Source: Alphaproteobacteria bacterium
Lineage (GTDB): Bacteria; Pseudomonadota; Alphaproteobacteria; Rhodobacterales; Rhodobacteraceae
DNA length: 64,000 nt
Direction of reading: 5' to 3'
NCBI GenBank assembly: GCA_024280735.1
Contig: JAJRPO010000026.1
Span: 62,001-126,000, forward strand
In this document: piece after piece, positions 18,294 through 27,627 of the stretch
How positions within the stretch are numbered: position 1 is the stretch's first letter
Layout of the letters: every line of letters starts with the position of its first letter
Notes under the pieces: model-generated
Database searches by the model: none
What the model was told of the DNA's origin: nothing
The model's input: only the letters and a program-made list of their open reading frames with translations
Program-made: the position numbers and the translations under genes

Positions 18294-19090
18294 CAAGCAT
18301 TACAATAACCGATAGCCAAATCGCCGACTATCAAAAGAACGGCGCCCTGTTGTTGCGCGGTGTATTGACCGATTGGATAGAAACAATAACCGCCGGCATC
18401 ACCCGAAACCTGAACAACCCATCCGAGTACGCCAGCGAAAACAGCGTCACCGAGGGCCGATTTTTTGACGATTATTGCAACTGGCCAAATATCCCCGAAT
18501 TTGAAGACGTGATCCGTAACAGCCCCGCCGCCGAAATCGCCGCTAAGGTGATGCGCTCGCAATCAGCGCAGATTTTCCATGACCATGTGCTGGTCAAAGA
18601 AAGCGGTACACCGACACCGACGCCTTGGCATCAGGACAGCCCCTATTACTTCGTTGAAGGCCAACAAACCGTCAGCATGTGGATTCCGGTTGATCCCGTG
18701 AAAGACGCATCTTTGCGGATGATTGCCGGTTCCCACCGTTGGAATAAACCCGTGCGCCCCGTCAGCTGGGCCGACAACAGCGATTTTTATGAAAAATCCG
18801 ATGATTGGATCGAGGTACCAGATCCAGACGCTGACCCAACGGGTTTTGACGTGCTGGAATGGCCTATGGAACCCGGCGATATGGTGCTGTTTGATTATCG
18901 CACAGTCCACGGCGCGCGCGGCAATCCCAAAGGCGCGTCACGGCGCGTTCTGTCATTGCGTTGGGTGGGAGACGACGCGCGCTATGTGGAACGATCGGGC
19001 CGAACCTCGCCGCCGTATCCCGGACATAATATGAGCGCAGGGCAGAAATTGCGCACGGACTGGTTTCCGGTGATATGGGATCAAGGATGA
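18290..19090 (+). CDS. Phytanoyl-CoA dioxygenase (PhyH) family protein
   Basis: A 266-residue Fe(II)/2-oxoglutarate-dependent oxygenase. The iron-binding pair H-x-D is in W-H-Q-D-S-P-Y-Y, the distal histidine in R-T-V-H-G-A-R-G, and the 2-oxoglutarate-binding arginine follows in S-R-R-V-L-S-L-R-W. The double-stranded beta-helix order is complete. The ATG at 18290 overlaps the upstream stop (ATGA); an in-frame start six codons earlier lies inside the previous gene and is less likely. The substrate is unknown; the family hydroxylates lipids, amino acids, ectoine and small metabolites. Confidence 0.88.
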   Translation: MTSITITDSQIADYQKNGALLLRGVLTDWIETITAGITRNLNNPSEYASENSVTEGRFFDDYCNWPNIPEFEDVIRNSPAAEIAAKVMRSQSAQIFHDHVLVKESGTPTPTPWHQDSPYYFVEGQQTVSMWIPVDPVKDASLRMIAGSHRWNKPVRPVSWADNSDFYEKSDDWIEVPDPDADPTGFDVLEWPMEPGDMVLFDYRTVHGARGNPKGASRRVLSLRWVGDDARYVERSGRTSPPYPGHNMSAGQKLRTDWFPVIWDQG

Positions 19091-19929
19091 AGCCATATTC
19101 TGTTGAAAATGGTGCGTTTGCGGAGCTGTCAAACGGGCAGATTTTTTATCAATGGCATGGTAAGACTGAAGGGCCAGTCTTGGTGCTGGTTCATGGGCTG
19201 ACCACCCCCAGTTTTGTGTGGCGGGATATGGTACCAAGCCTGGTAACTGCGGGGTATCGCGTTCTGACCTTCGATCATTTTGGGCGTGGGTATTCTGGGC
19301 ACCCAAAACAACCGCAGACCTACGCGTTTTTCACCAAGGAACTTACCGAACTCCTCGACCACTTGAAAGTTTCAGACCCTATACACCTGCTGGGCTATTC
19401 CATGGGCGGCGGTATTGTCGCTGATTTTTCGGCACGGAATCCCGCCCGTATCGACCACCTTATTATGCTGGCCCCCGCAGGATTTCGCGCAGAATTAGGC
19501 GGGTTCTTTGACTGGGCCGCGCGCGCGCGCATACTCGGCGATCTGGCCATGTCCGTCTTTGGCGGCTATCTGATCCGCAAAGGCGCACAGGCCACTGAGC
19601 AATCCGAAAATGTGGACAAAGAAATAATTGCACTACAATGCCATGAAACAAGGCAAACCGGGTTCGCCGCTGCTGTCCTTAGTAGTATCCGCCACGTTAC
19701 CGGCAAGAACCTGCATTCGGTTCACGCCCAAATTTCAGCGCATAATATCCCGTCGCTGGCAATTTTTGCCAGTGACGATACTGTCATACCAATTTCTGGT
19801 GCTGACGGGTTAGCGGCTGCAAACCCGTCAACAAAAATTGTTAGGATAGCAGATGCTGGCCACTGCCTCGCCTACACGCATGCAGATCAAGTGAACGCGG
19901 CCATTCTGGATTTCCTGAGCGATACCTGA
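19087..19929 (+). CDS. Alpha/beta-hydrolase fold protein
   Basis: A 280-residue hydrolase, last gene of the 14-20 kb operon. The nucleophile elbow is G-Y-S-M-G-G-G, the oxyanion H-G motif is V-L-V-H-G-L-T, the acid lies in F-A-S-D-D-T-V-I-P, and the base is the His of D-A-G-H-C-L. These fit esterases, haloperoxidase-like enzymes and C-C hydrolases. The ATG at 19087 overlaps the PhyH stop and has GATCAAGG directly upstream; the ATG four codons earlier (19075) is an alternative. Its TGA abuts the stop of the convergent small membrane protein. Confidence 0.88.
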   Translation: MKPYSVENGAFAELSNGQIFYQWHGKTEGPVLVLVHGLTTPSFVWRDMVPSLVTAGYRVLTFDHFGRGYSGHPKQPQTYAFFTKELTELLDHLKVSDPIHLLGYSMGGGIVADFSARNPARIDHLIMLAPAGFRAELGGFFDWAARARILGDLAMSVFGGYLIRKGAQATEQSENVDKEIIALQCHETRQTGFAAAVLSSIRHVTGKNLHSVHAQISAHNIPSLAIFASDDTVIPISGADGLAAANPSTKIVRIADAGHCLAYTHADQVNAAILDFLSDT

Positions 19930-20151
19930 TTACATATTCAGATACGCCATACGCCCCAATTTTACCGCCAATAATACAGGCAGGGATGCGTGCATGATCA
20001 GGTCAAAAATATCCAACGGCTTAACCAGCGTCCCATTGAACAACATCCGCGTTTTTTCAAACAGATGCGGCTCGGGAAAAAACGGTGCCAGGCCCAAGGC
20101 CAAAGCACCAATGATAAGGGTCAAAAGCGGGAGTTTATCGATAAAGGCCAT
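19930..20151 (-). CDS. Small two-helix membrane protein
   Basis: A 73-residue protein with two hydrophobic segments (L-P-L-L-T-L-I-I-G-A-L-A-L-G-L-A-P-F-F and L-I-M-H-A-S-L-P-V-L-L-A-V-K-L) around a central loop, P-E-P-H-L-F-E-K-x-R-M-L-F-N-G-T-L-V-K-P-L-D-I-F-D. It resembles a widespread small family that pipelines often label 'RND transporter', for which I know no evidence. Function unknown. Confidence 0.75.
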   Translation of the reverse strand: MAFIDKLPLLTLIIGALALGLAPFFPEPHLFEKTRMLFNGTLVKPLDIFDLIMHASLPVLLAVKLGRMAYLNM

Positions 20152-20185
20152 ATCTCAGGGTCCATTCTATTTTGCCACCAAATGC

Positions 20186-20213
20186 AAAAAAGGGCAGCCA
20201 GCGCCGCCCCTTT
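20186..20213 (-). terminator. Rho-independent terminator after trxA
   Basis: Read on the minus strand, AAAGGG-(G)-CGGC, a GCTG loop, then GCTG-CCC is followed by six T. The stem has one bulged G and one G-T pair. It lies 19 bases beyond the trxA stop, the expected place for the end of the tsaE-to-trxA transcript. Confidence 0.75.
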
Positions 20214-20232
20214 GAATTCGATGTGCTGTTAT

Positions 20233-20553
20233 TTAGATGCTTTCGTTGATCCAGCTGGCCAAAGCAGCCTTAGGGGCTGCGCCAGTTTTGTTGGAAACAA
20301 CTTGTCCGTCTTTGAACAGGAACAATGCTGGAATCCCACGAACACCCATTTGTGCCGGAGCATTTGGGTTTTCATCAACATTCACTTTGACGATCTTCAC
20401 TTTACCATCCAGTTCGACAGACAGCTCTTCCAGAGCGGGACCGATTTGTTTGCAAGGGCCGCACCATTCAGCCCAGAAATCCACAACCACAGGAATGTCA
20501 GAGTTCTTAACCTCTGCATCAAAGGTGTCGTCGGTCACATGTACAGTTGCCAT
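20233..20553 (-). CDS. trxA: Thioredoxin
   Basis: A 106-residue cytoplasmic disulfide reductase with the canonical W-C-G-P-C active site (C31, C34), the cis-proline in R-G-I-P-A-L, and full thioredoxin length. It follows addA on the same strand with a 60-base gap containing a good GGAGAATAAA ribosome site, so it may have its own promoter as well as read-through from the add genes. A terminator follows. Confidence 0.96.
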   Translation of the reverse strand: MATVHVTDDTFDAEVKNSDIPVVVDFWAEWCGPCKQIGPALEELSVELDGKVKIVKVNVDENPNAPAQMGVRGIPALFLFKDGQVVSNKTGAAPKAALASWINESI

Positions 20554-20613
20554 TTTATTCTCCTACGCAGGAATCTTCAGTTGCTCGCAACCTATGTATC
20601 CCTGCCCCAAGGG

Positions 20614-23600
20614 TCAAGATGTAGTGGTGCTTTGCAAGGCTTTCATCACGATGTCGTCTGGAATTGACATGAGTTGCCCATTTGCTGTCCACAGGATGGA
20701 CAATTTGACCCTATGCGCCGGATAAATTTGCTTCAAGGCGCTGGCATAGGCACCCATTTGGCGCAAAATACCCAAAGGCGTTTCCGTGGCGGTTTTAGGG
20801 ACGATCTGGTTCGTCTTGAAATCAATGGCTAAAACTTGATCTTTCGTGATAATCAACCGATCGATTATTCCGTCAATTTGTTTGTTACCCAACTCCGGCA
20901 GCCACGCAGTTATGCCAACTTCTGCCAAGGTGTCTGGCGCAAAAACATGGGACAATGATGGTTCATCGATCACCTTGCAGGCCTCGGCCAAAACATGCGG
21001 CAATTCGTCCTTGCTCAGGGGTTCGCAATCACCCACTAACAATTTTTCCGCCAGCGCTTTCCGATCTTCGGGTTTCACATTAGGCAAATGCTCCAGCAGT
21101 ATGTGGATTTGCCGACCCTTTCTAAGGGAATCTACCTCGGAAATCGGCTCGCCAGCTCCAAACAGCGCTTTTGCACCTTCAAATTTGGATGGCGAAATCG
21201 GCTGTTGGGGTCTATCTATCTTAGGTGCCTGTTTGGAAATCCAATCAGGGTGCTGCAATGGGTGAACGACGGCCTGCTCGTCAGGACTGGACGTTCCATC
21301 TGACCAGTTGAACAACAGCGACTGCTCTCCATCCATCAAGGGTGACTCTGTATTCTGAACAGACAGCTGCTCTATACCTTGCCGCACAAGATCATACCAA
21401 CTCTCGCCCTCTTTTCCCGCGTCCCCCGCACCGCAAATCACCAGCCAACTCTCGGCCCGCGTCATCGCCACATACAACAATCGCATCCGTTCCTGCTGCT
21501 CAAATTTCTTGCGCTGCTCTAAGGCTTGCAACTGGGCTTCCGTCGCGTTCGCCTCGTCGGTTTTCCACACAGCTGAACCGTCCAGCATTTTTACAATTTG
21601 ATCTCGGTTCGGCGGCCGGCGTTTGGCGGTATCTGGCAGGATAACAATCGGTGCTTCCAACCCTTTGGCTCCGTGAACTGTCATCACCCGAACCTGATTT
21701 GCACCGCTGTCCATTTCGCGTTTAATCACCACGCTGCCGGATTCGAACCAATGCAAAAAACCTGCTAAAGTTGGCACGTCAACCTGTTCATATCGCAGCG
21801 CCTGAGACAGCAGTTCATTGATGCCATCCTCAACTTCACCCCCCAATCGCGCTATTAGGTTCTCACGACCCTTGAATTCTGTCAGGATCGTTTCGATCAG
21901 CTCAAATGGACGCAAAAAATCAGCTTGCGACAGCAGCTTACGCAGCATAGCAAAGGTATCAGGATGGTCTTCCTTAGCCCCGCGAAGTTGCTGCCAAAGG
22001 CTGCCTTTACGACCCTGTGCAAGTGTGAATAATTGGCCCTCTGACAAGCCCAATAGTGGCGAGCGCAACGCCTCTGCCAGTGACAAGTCATCCTCTGGTA
22101 GATCCGCAAACTTTAACAATGACAATATATCGCGCACGGCCAATTCTTGCCCCACGTCCAACCGATCCGCACCCGCAACCGCAACGCCCCGAATCTTTAG
22201 CGCCTTGATGATCGCTTTGAACAATGGTCCCCGGCTTTGAACCAGAATAAGAATGTCACCCGGCGTTATCGCGCGTGCTGGCTCCTCGCCTGGCAAGGCC
22301 ATATTACTGTCGGTGACATGGGCGATCCAATCGGCAACCTGATTGCCTAAAATGGCGCGCGGATCATCCGGTGCCGGCGTGTCCACGGGCTTGAACCAAG
22401 GCAAATCTTCGGTGGTTTTCTCGACCTCCAGAAACGGCCATAAGTCCACCCGCCCCGGCTTGTCAGTCTTAAAGGCCCTATGTAAAATTTGCCCCTCCAG
22501 CCCCTCGCCGGCTTCACCCTCAAACACCTTATCAACCAAACGCAGAATCGGATCGGCGGACCTGAAAGAGTATAATAATTCCTGCCGCTCCAGTCGCCCG
22601 CCAACTTGGAAATATCGCTCATCAAACCGCGCTTGCATTTTGCTGAATTCGGCTGGATCAGCCCCTTGAAATGAATAGATTGATTGCTTTTCGTCCCCAA
22701 CAACAAATAGCGTGCGCTCTACGTCACTCGCCCCTTTGCCGGCGGTAAATTCATCCGCCAACTGTGCAATTACCGCCCATTGTGCAGGGCTGGTGTCTTG
22801 TGCTTCATCTACAAGAATGTGGTCAATACCGCCATCCAACTTGTACAATACCCACTGCGCCGATGCGGAATCGCCCAACAACTTGCCCGCTTTGGCGATC
22901 AGATCATCAAAATCCAGCTTGCCAGTCAATGATTTCCGGCGGTCATACTCTGCCAGAAAAGCCAGACCAAAGGTCGAAAGCGCCTTGGAACGAGCAAAGG
23001 ACAACACCCCCACCCGCCTGCGCCGGGCAGCCTCAACCACTTCGGAAAAATCACTCAGGTCGTCGCGAAGCTGTGGGTTTACGGTTTGCAGTTTTTTGGT
23101 CATCACCGCCGCATGTTTGGCGGAATTAGGCCCGTGGATTTTGCTGTTCTTGTAAAGGAACACTCCCTCCAAAGCCTTGAGAACGCCTATCGGATTGTTG
23201 ATGGCCAATAGACCCTCGATTGTGGTCGCATGCTTTGAATCCGTAACCGACCCCTCACTCATTACCAGCGCGGCGTTGCTCAACAGATCACGGTTTGCCT
23301 GCGTCAAAACCTCGGCCAGCACCGTTTGCACTGTCTCTTCTTCGCCAACGCCAAAACTTTCGGCTGAAACAGGCTGGCAAATCATCCCTCTCTTGGACAC
23401 GATTTCGCGCAGCAGATTGTCCGGCTCGTCGCCTCCGATATAACGTGCTAATCCATCAACTGCCGCCGTGGCCTTACCGTCAGCCAGCTCCTCCAACACT
23501 TCTTCTCGCAGCAACTTCGCTTGCCGATCCTCCAAAACCTCAAACAAGGGCGATACGCCTGCCTCTAGCGGAAAGCGCCGCAACAGCTTGTCGCAAAACG

Positions 23601-23976
23601 AATGGATGGTCTGGATTTTCAACCCGCCGGGCGTCTCCAACGCATTTGCAAACAGCGTCCGTGCCACCCGCAGTTTCTCAGTCCCGAGGTTTGAACGCTC
23701 CTCGCCAAGTTCCGCCAGTGTGTCGCGCAACTTTGCATCTGCCATCATCGACCATTCGCCCAGCCGTTCAAACAAACGGTTTTGCATTTCCGCCGCCGCG
23801 GCCTTGGTATAGGTCAGACACAGGATTTTTTGCGGGTCGGTCCCGATCAACAATAATCGCGCCACCCGATCCGTTAGAACCCGCGTTTTCCCCGACCCCG
23901 CATTGGCCGATACCCAAGTCGAGGCCGTGGGGTTTGCGGCACGTATTTGTGCGAGTGTTGCATCATCGAATTTCAT
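20614..23976 (-). CDS. addA: Double-strand break repair helicase-nuclease AddA
   Basis: A 1120-residue UvrD-type helicase with a RecB-type nuclease domain; with AddB it resects double-strand ends for homologous recombination. Walker A is A-N-A-G-S-G-K-T at 24-31, helicase motif II is I-L-V-D-E-A-Q-D-T-S, and motif III-like G-D-E-K-Q-S-I-Y-S-F-Q-G-A-D follows. Motif V/VI region: M-T-V-H-G-A-K-G-L-E-A-P and Y-V-A-M-T-R-A. The nuclease motif near the C-terminus is A-I-D-F-K-T-N with a downstream Q-M-G-A-Y. Length is normal for alphaproteobacterial AddA. The ATG overlaps the addB stop by four bases. Confidence 0.95.
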   Translation of the reverse strand: MKFDDATLAQIRAANPTASTWVSANAGSGKTRVLTDRVARLLLIGTDPQKILCLTYTKAAAAEMQNRLFERLGEWSMMADAKLRDTLAELGEERSNLGTEKLRVARTLFANALETPGGLKIQTIHSFCDKLLRRFPLEAGVSPLFEVLEDRQAKLLREEVLEELADGKATAAVDGLARYIGGDEPDNLLREIVSKRGMICQPVSAESFGVGEEETVQTVLAEVLTQANRDLLSNAALVMSEGSVTDSKHATTIEGLLAINNPIGVLKALEGVFLYKNSKIHGPNSAKHAAVMTKKLQTVNPQLRDDLSDFSEVVEAARRRRVGVLSFARSKALSTFGLAFLAEYDRRKSLTGKLDFDDLIAKAGKLLGDSASAQWVLYKLDGGIDHILVDEAQDTSPAQWAVIAQLADEFTAGKGASDVERTLFVVGDEKQSIYSFQGADPAEFSKMQARFDERYFQVGGRLERQELLYSFRSADPILRLVDKVFEGEAGEGLEGQILHRAFKTDKPGRVDLWPFLEVEKTTEDLPWFKPVDTPAPDDPRAILGNQVADWIAHVTDSNMALPGEEPARAITPGDILILVQSRGPLFKAIIKALKIRGVAVAGADRLDVGQELAVRDILSLLKFADLPEDDLSLAEALRSPLLGLSEGQLFTLAQGRKGSLWQQLRGAKEDHPDTFAMLRKLLSQADFLRPFELIETILTEFKGRENLIARLGGEVEDGINELLSQALRYEQVDVPTLAGFLHWFESGSVVIKREMDSGANQVRVMTVHGAKGLEAPIVILPDTAKRRPPNRDQIVKMLDGSAVWKTDEANATEAQLQALEQRKKFEQQERMRLLYVAMTRAESWLVICGAGDAGKEGESWYDLVRQGIEQLSVQNTESPLMDGEQSLLFNWSDGTSSPDEQAVVHPLQHPDWISKQAPKIDRPQQPISPSKFEGAKALFGAGEPISEVDSLRKGRQIHILLEHLPNVKPEDRKALAEKLLVGDCEPLSKDELPHVLAEACKVIDEPSLSHVFAPDTLAEVGITAWLPELGNKQIDGIIDRLIITKDQVLAIDFKTNQIVPKTATETPLGILRQMGAYASALKQIYPAHRVKLSILWTANGQLMSIPDDIVMKALQSTTTS

Positions 23977-26927
23977 GGCACTGGCCTCGGCTCTGGGTCT
24001 TCGCTATCTTCCCATTCGCCCCGTCGCGACAGGTAGTCATAGTCTGAAACATCTTGATCCTTTTGCATTCTGGCCCGCGCCGAATACCCCTGTTCTGGAT
24101 GCTGATAAGCCGCAATCAACGCGCGCAACTCCTCCCAGGTTTTGGTTGCCAGATCGTCCTGCATTTCAATCGGCTGTATTTTACCTGCCGTTTCATTAGC
24201 AGAGGCCCCAAGTCCGATATATTCCAATCCTATCACGGGTGCCGCTTTGACATCATCAAATCCGCCAACCTCCGCGATTGCAGCTTCTAGCTGTAACTGC
24301 TTGTCAAAATTCTCGATTACACCTTTGGATGGCGGCTTTCCTGATTTATAGTCATAAATCATAAAGTTACCGGATGTATCTAAATCAATACGATCAACTT
24401 TGGCTGTCAACAGAAAGTCCAGCTCTTCGATACGCCGCTGGCCCTTACGCTCCTGCACCAAGACCTTCCCGCGTGACCGCCGTCCCTGTTCTGTCGCGAT
24501 AAACCAATCTGCAATCCGTACCAAACGCGCCAACCAAAAACGGCGCTCGGCAGGCCAGGGGGCTTCTCGCTCCAGCACATCGGCAGCGATGGTCAGAAAT
24601 AACGATTTCGCGTCTTTGGGCAATTCGGCGAGCGTTTCCGCAATAAACTGTTCCAGCGCGTCATGCAGGGCAATGCCGCGCGCCAGTGCATCCGGCTGTC
24701 TGCCAAGGGGGGCAATCGGTTTCAAACGCAAAATCGCGCTGGCGTAAATCGCGTAAGGATCGCGGATCAAAGTTTTGATCCTTGTAACAGACAGCCGACG
24801 CGGGCGGACAGTAACCGGTGGGCAAGGAGACGGGCGTTTTGCCCGTTGGATTGGTTTTTCCGGCTTGTCCAATGTGTGTGCTAACGTCAGCAATCCATCC
24901 CCACGCGCCTGCATCTGCTTAAACGCTGAAATACCTTCTTCTCCTAGGCCATTCAGAAGGTTGCTCAGCCGGATCAGCCAGCGGGATGCCACGGTCGGAG
25001 CCTCGCCATCACGCAACGCACGCGACAGGACAACCTCGGGCGCTGCAATTGCCTGTTGAAAGTCATGCGCAGAAAGGCCTATTTGACGCTCTGGTGGTGG
25101 CAATCCAATTTGTTTACGCATGGTGCGATTCAGCCACGGATCAGGCACTTCCAGTTTGGGCCAGATATTTTCATTCAGCCCCGCCAGAATCACTAAATCA
25201 GCCCCCTGCTCTCGCGCCTCCCTTGGCCCCATGATCGCTATTTGCGGGTGCGGGGTGATCGCTTCGCGCACTTCGTCTTCTTTTAATATCTGCAATAACA
25301 ATGCATTGTATTCAGCAGCAGATAGCTCACTAACCGCCTCGGCTTCCCGCGCCAGTTTATCCATTGCCTGAACGGCCTGAACACCGGCTTCCTTCTCCCA
25401 CAAAACACCACTGCCCGTCGAATCAGGACCAGCTGCAAGAGTTTCCGCCAGATTTCGGTGCCTCTCAATCCACTCGGACAACGGCGCATTGGTCCAGTTT
25501 GCCAAAGGTGCGAAAACCTCCCGTAGCCAAGCGGACCACACCAACACTTGCGGATCATCCGCCTTATCCGCCCAGTCCGAAATCCGCCCAAAATCCACAA
25601 AAGGCGCGCCGCCACGCAGCTCTCCTGCCTCCAAATTGCGCGCCAGCAATCGGAAGTTCCCGTTATCTAGTCCCCGCGCGCAAAGTGGATGCTTCAGCAG
25701 TGACACTAAGGCCAGAGGCGTTAAGTGTTGGCCAAAACACCCCGCTAGCAGACGTAGAAAAACGCCCGGCGGTGTTTGATGCAAAGGCCGGCCCGCGCTG
25801 TCGTCCGGATGAATGTCCCAGCGTTGCAACGTCGCGGTCACACGGCGGGTAAGGGCACGATCGGGAGAGATCAGAACTGAATTCTGCCCATCCTGCGCCG
25901 CTTTGCGCAAACGAACGGCAATGGCTCTGGCTTCGTCTTTCGGGTTATCGGCCTCGATTAAGGCGATCTCCCGCGTTGCACGTGCGAGGTCTTGCTTCAA
26001 TGACGGGCCTTCCTCCAGCCATTGATCCGTAAAAGGAGCGGGGCGAAGAGCCAGCGAAAGAAGTTGATTGCGAGGCCTGTTAACAGTTGCTGACGACGCC
26101 CATCTATCTAGATTATTAATGTCTATATTCAAAGACTTGCAGAACTTAAACAACCCGGATTGCGGATGATCCATAGACACCCTTTGGTCGCCAAAATCAT
26201 GCCAGGCTTGCGCCGGCATTTCCAAATCCACCCCGGGCAAGATAACCGCCCCTTGCGGAAGCGCCGCAACCGCACGCATAAACACTGCCGAGGCACCGCG
26301 TGAACCTGTAGAACCAGCAACGATGATCGGATGATTAGGGGGCGATGTCTTCCATTGCTCCGCCAATGCCAGTGCGCTGGCCCGCTGTCTATCTTGCGGA
26401 TCTACTGCCGCAGAAGGATCCCAATGCGACGCCAGAATACGCAAGAAACCCAAGCTGCGTTCCCAATGGCCAGATAATTCACCGACTTTGATTTCCTCTA
26501 ACAATTCAAAGGCAACGCCTTCGCCCTGCATCTCATCCAGCAATTCGGTTAAGGATCCCGCCAAGTCAAAGACCGCCGATTGTGGTGCCAAGTCAGGTTC
26601 TTGTTCCAACAATGCCTTGACCAATTGCACCAGCCGCAATCGCCGCCGCAAGGAGCTGACCGGCGCAGGTAGGTTAACGGGTAAATCAGGCAAACTGGCA
26701 ATATCGGTAATCAACCGCAATCGCGGCAACAACAACGCGCCCTGCTGTAACAACAGCGCATGTATCCGGCGTTCCATCCGGCGAGTATTCACAAAAACCT
26801 CGACCCGCGCCAATGCGTCAGGCGGTTGATCCTCAAAACGGGCCAGCAATCCATCTACAAAGGCTTGTGCGAAATTACAGCCAATGGACAGCGTGAACAC
26901 CCGTGGTTCTGATTGGGCTTTAAACAT
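23973..26927 (-). CDS. addB: Double-strand break repair protein AddB, alphaproteobacterial type
   Basis: A 984-residue partner of AddA carrying the second nuclease domain. Near the C-terminus, M-I-Y-D-Y-K-S-G-K with a downstream Q-L-Q is the RecB-family nuclease motif. No Walker A lies at the N-terminus (the equivalent stretch reads T-L-S-I-G-C-N-F), and the C-terminal iron-sulfur cysteine array of Bacillus AddB is absent; both are usual for the alphaproteobacterial form. The start overlaps murU by eight bases and the end overlaps addA by four. Confidence 0.93.
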   Translation of the reverse strand: MFKAQSEPRVFTLSIGCNFAQAFVDGLLARFEDQPPDALARVEVFVNTRRMERRIHALLLQQGALLLPRLRLITDIASLPDLPVNLPAPVSSLRRRLRLVQLVKALLEQEPDLAPQSAVFDLAGSLTELLDEMQGEGVAFELLEEIKVGELSGHWERSLGFLRILASHWDPSAAVDPQDRQRASALALAEQWKTSPPNHPIIVAGSTGSRGASAVFMRAVAALPQGAVILPGVDLEMPAQAWHDFGDQRVSMDHPQSGLFKFCKSLNIDINNLDRWASSATVNRPRNQLLSLALRPAPFTDQWLEEGPSLKQDLARATREIALIEADNPKDEARAIAVRLRKAAQDGQNSVLISPDRALTRRVTATLQRWDIHPDDSAGRPLHQTPPGVFLRLLAGCFGQHLTPLALVSLLKHPLCARGLDNGNFRLLARNLEAGELRGGAPFVDFGRISDWADKADDPQVLVWSAWLREVFAPLANWTNAPLSEWIERHRNLAETLAAGPDSTGSGVLWEKEAGVQAVQAMDKLAREAEAVSELSAAEYNALLLQILKEDEVREAITPHPQIAIMGPREAREQGADLVILAGLNENIWPKLEVPDPWLNRTMRKQIGLPPPERQIGLSAHDFQQAIAAPEVVLSRALRDGEAPTVASRWLIRLSNLLNGLGEEGISAFKQMQARGDGLLTLAHTLDKPEKPIQRAKRPSPCPPVTVRPRRLSVTRIKTLIRDPYAIYASAILRLKPIAPLGRQPDALARGIALHDALEQFIAETLAELPKDAKSLFLTIAADVLEREAPWPAERRFWLARLVRIADWFIATEQGRRSRGKVLVQERKGQRRIEELDFLLTAKVDRIDLDTSGNFMIYDYKSGKPPSKGVIENFDKQLQLEAAIAEVGGFDDVKAAPVIGLEYIGLGASANETAGKIQPIEMQDDLATKTWEELRALIAAYQHPEQGYSARARMQKDQDVSDYDYLSRRGEWEDSEDPEPRPVP

Positions 26928-27627
26928 TTTCGGCTCTTTTCAATTCGGCTTCTGCCACTGCAATACCTTCCGGCCTGCCTACATCCACCCAGCCACCGGA
27001 ATGAACAATCCCAAAGACCCGTTGGTCCCGTAACATTTCATCCCAAACCAGATTAAGCGAGAAGCTATTCTGCTCAAAATCCATTAACCGATTGGTTTTG
27101 ATGATCTGGGTACCGGAATAAACGAATGGCGCGGTTTCAAGTTCACCGCGGCGACTGAGTCGGCCAAGTCTATCCATAAAGAAATCCCCCGCCCCTCGGT
27201 TCTCCTGTGCCTTTTCGCGCGGCACCACCATCAACAACGCGTCCATTCGCGATGGGTCCCAGGCACGGGCAAGTGCCTGCAACGGGTTATCGCCTGTCCA
27301 GACCATATCAGAATTCAGCGTGTAAACCGGCGCATCGCCCAATAACGGCAAAGCATTCCTAAGCCCGCCACCTGTTTCAAATATTTCCGGATATTCCCGC
27401 AACAGTTTTACGTCAGTTCGGGGCGCTAAATGCGTTTCCAAAACCTCCGCTTTGTAATGTGTGTTCACCACTATTTTTTCGACACCCGCCTGATGCACCA
27501 ATTCCAACGTGTGATCAATCAATGGCCTGCCCGACACCTCTATCATCGGCTTGGGGCAGTCTTTGGTCAGCGCCCCCATGCGCTTTCCAAATCCAGCCGC
27601 GAAAACCATTATCGCATCAGGACTCAT
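26920..27627 (-). CDS. murU: N-acetylmuramate-1-phosphate uridylyltransferase-like
   Basis: A 235-residue nucleotidyltransferase that should make UDP-MurNAc from MurNAc-1-phosphate in the cell-wall recycling shortcut that bypasses MurA. The pyrophosphorylase signature is F-A-A-G-F-G-K-R-M-G-A-L-T-K-D-C-P-K-P-M near the N-terminus, followed by the metal site L-N-S-D-M-V-W. Its place directly after amgK supports the murU assignment over other sugar-1-phosphate transferases. The frame opens at 27636, but the ATG at 27627 has AAGAG at better spacing; it overlaps the amgK end by 11 bases. Confidence 0.88.
   Translation of the reverse strand: MSPDAIMVFAAGFGKRMGALTKDCPKPMIEVSGRPLIDHTLELVHQAGVEKIVVNTHYKAEVLETHLAPRTDVKLLREYPEIFETGGGLRNALPLLGDAPVYTLNSDMVWTGDNPLQALARAWDPSRMDALLMVVPREKAQENRGAGDFFMDRLGRLSRRGELETAPFVYSGTQIIKTNRLMDFEQNSFSLNLVWDEMLRDQRVFGIVHSGGWVDVGRPEGIAVAEAELKRAENV

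Noticed and set aside
23973-26927. AddB lacking Walker A and iron-sulfur cysteines as a degenerate gene
   Set aside because: Both features are usual in alphaproteobacterial AddB; the nuclease motif is intact.
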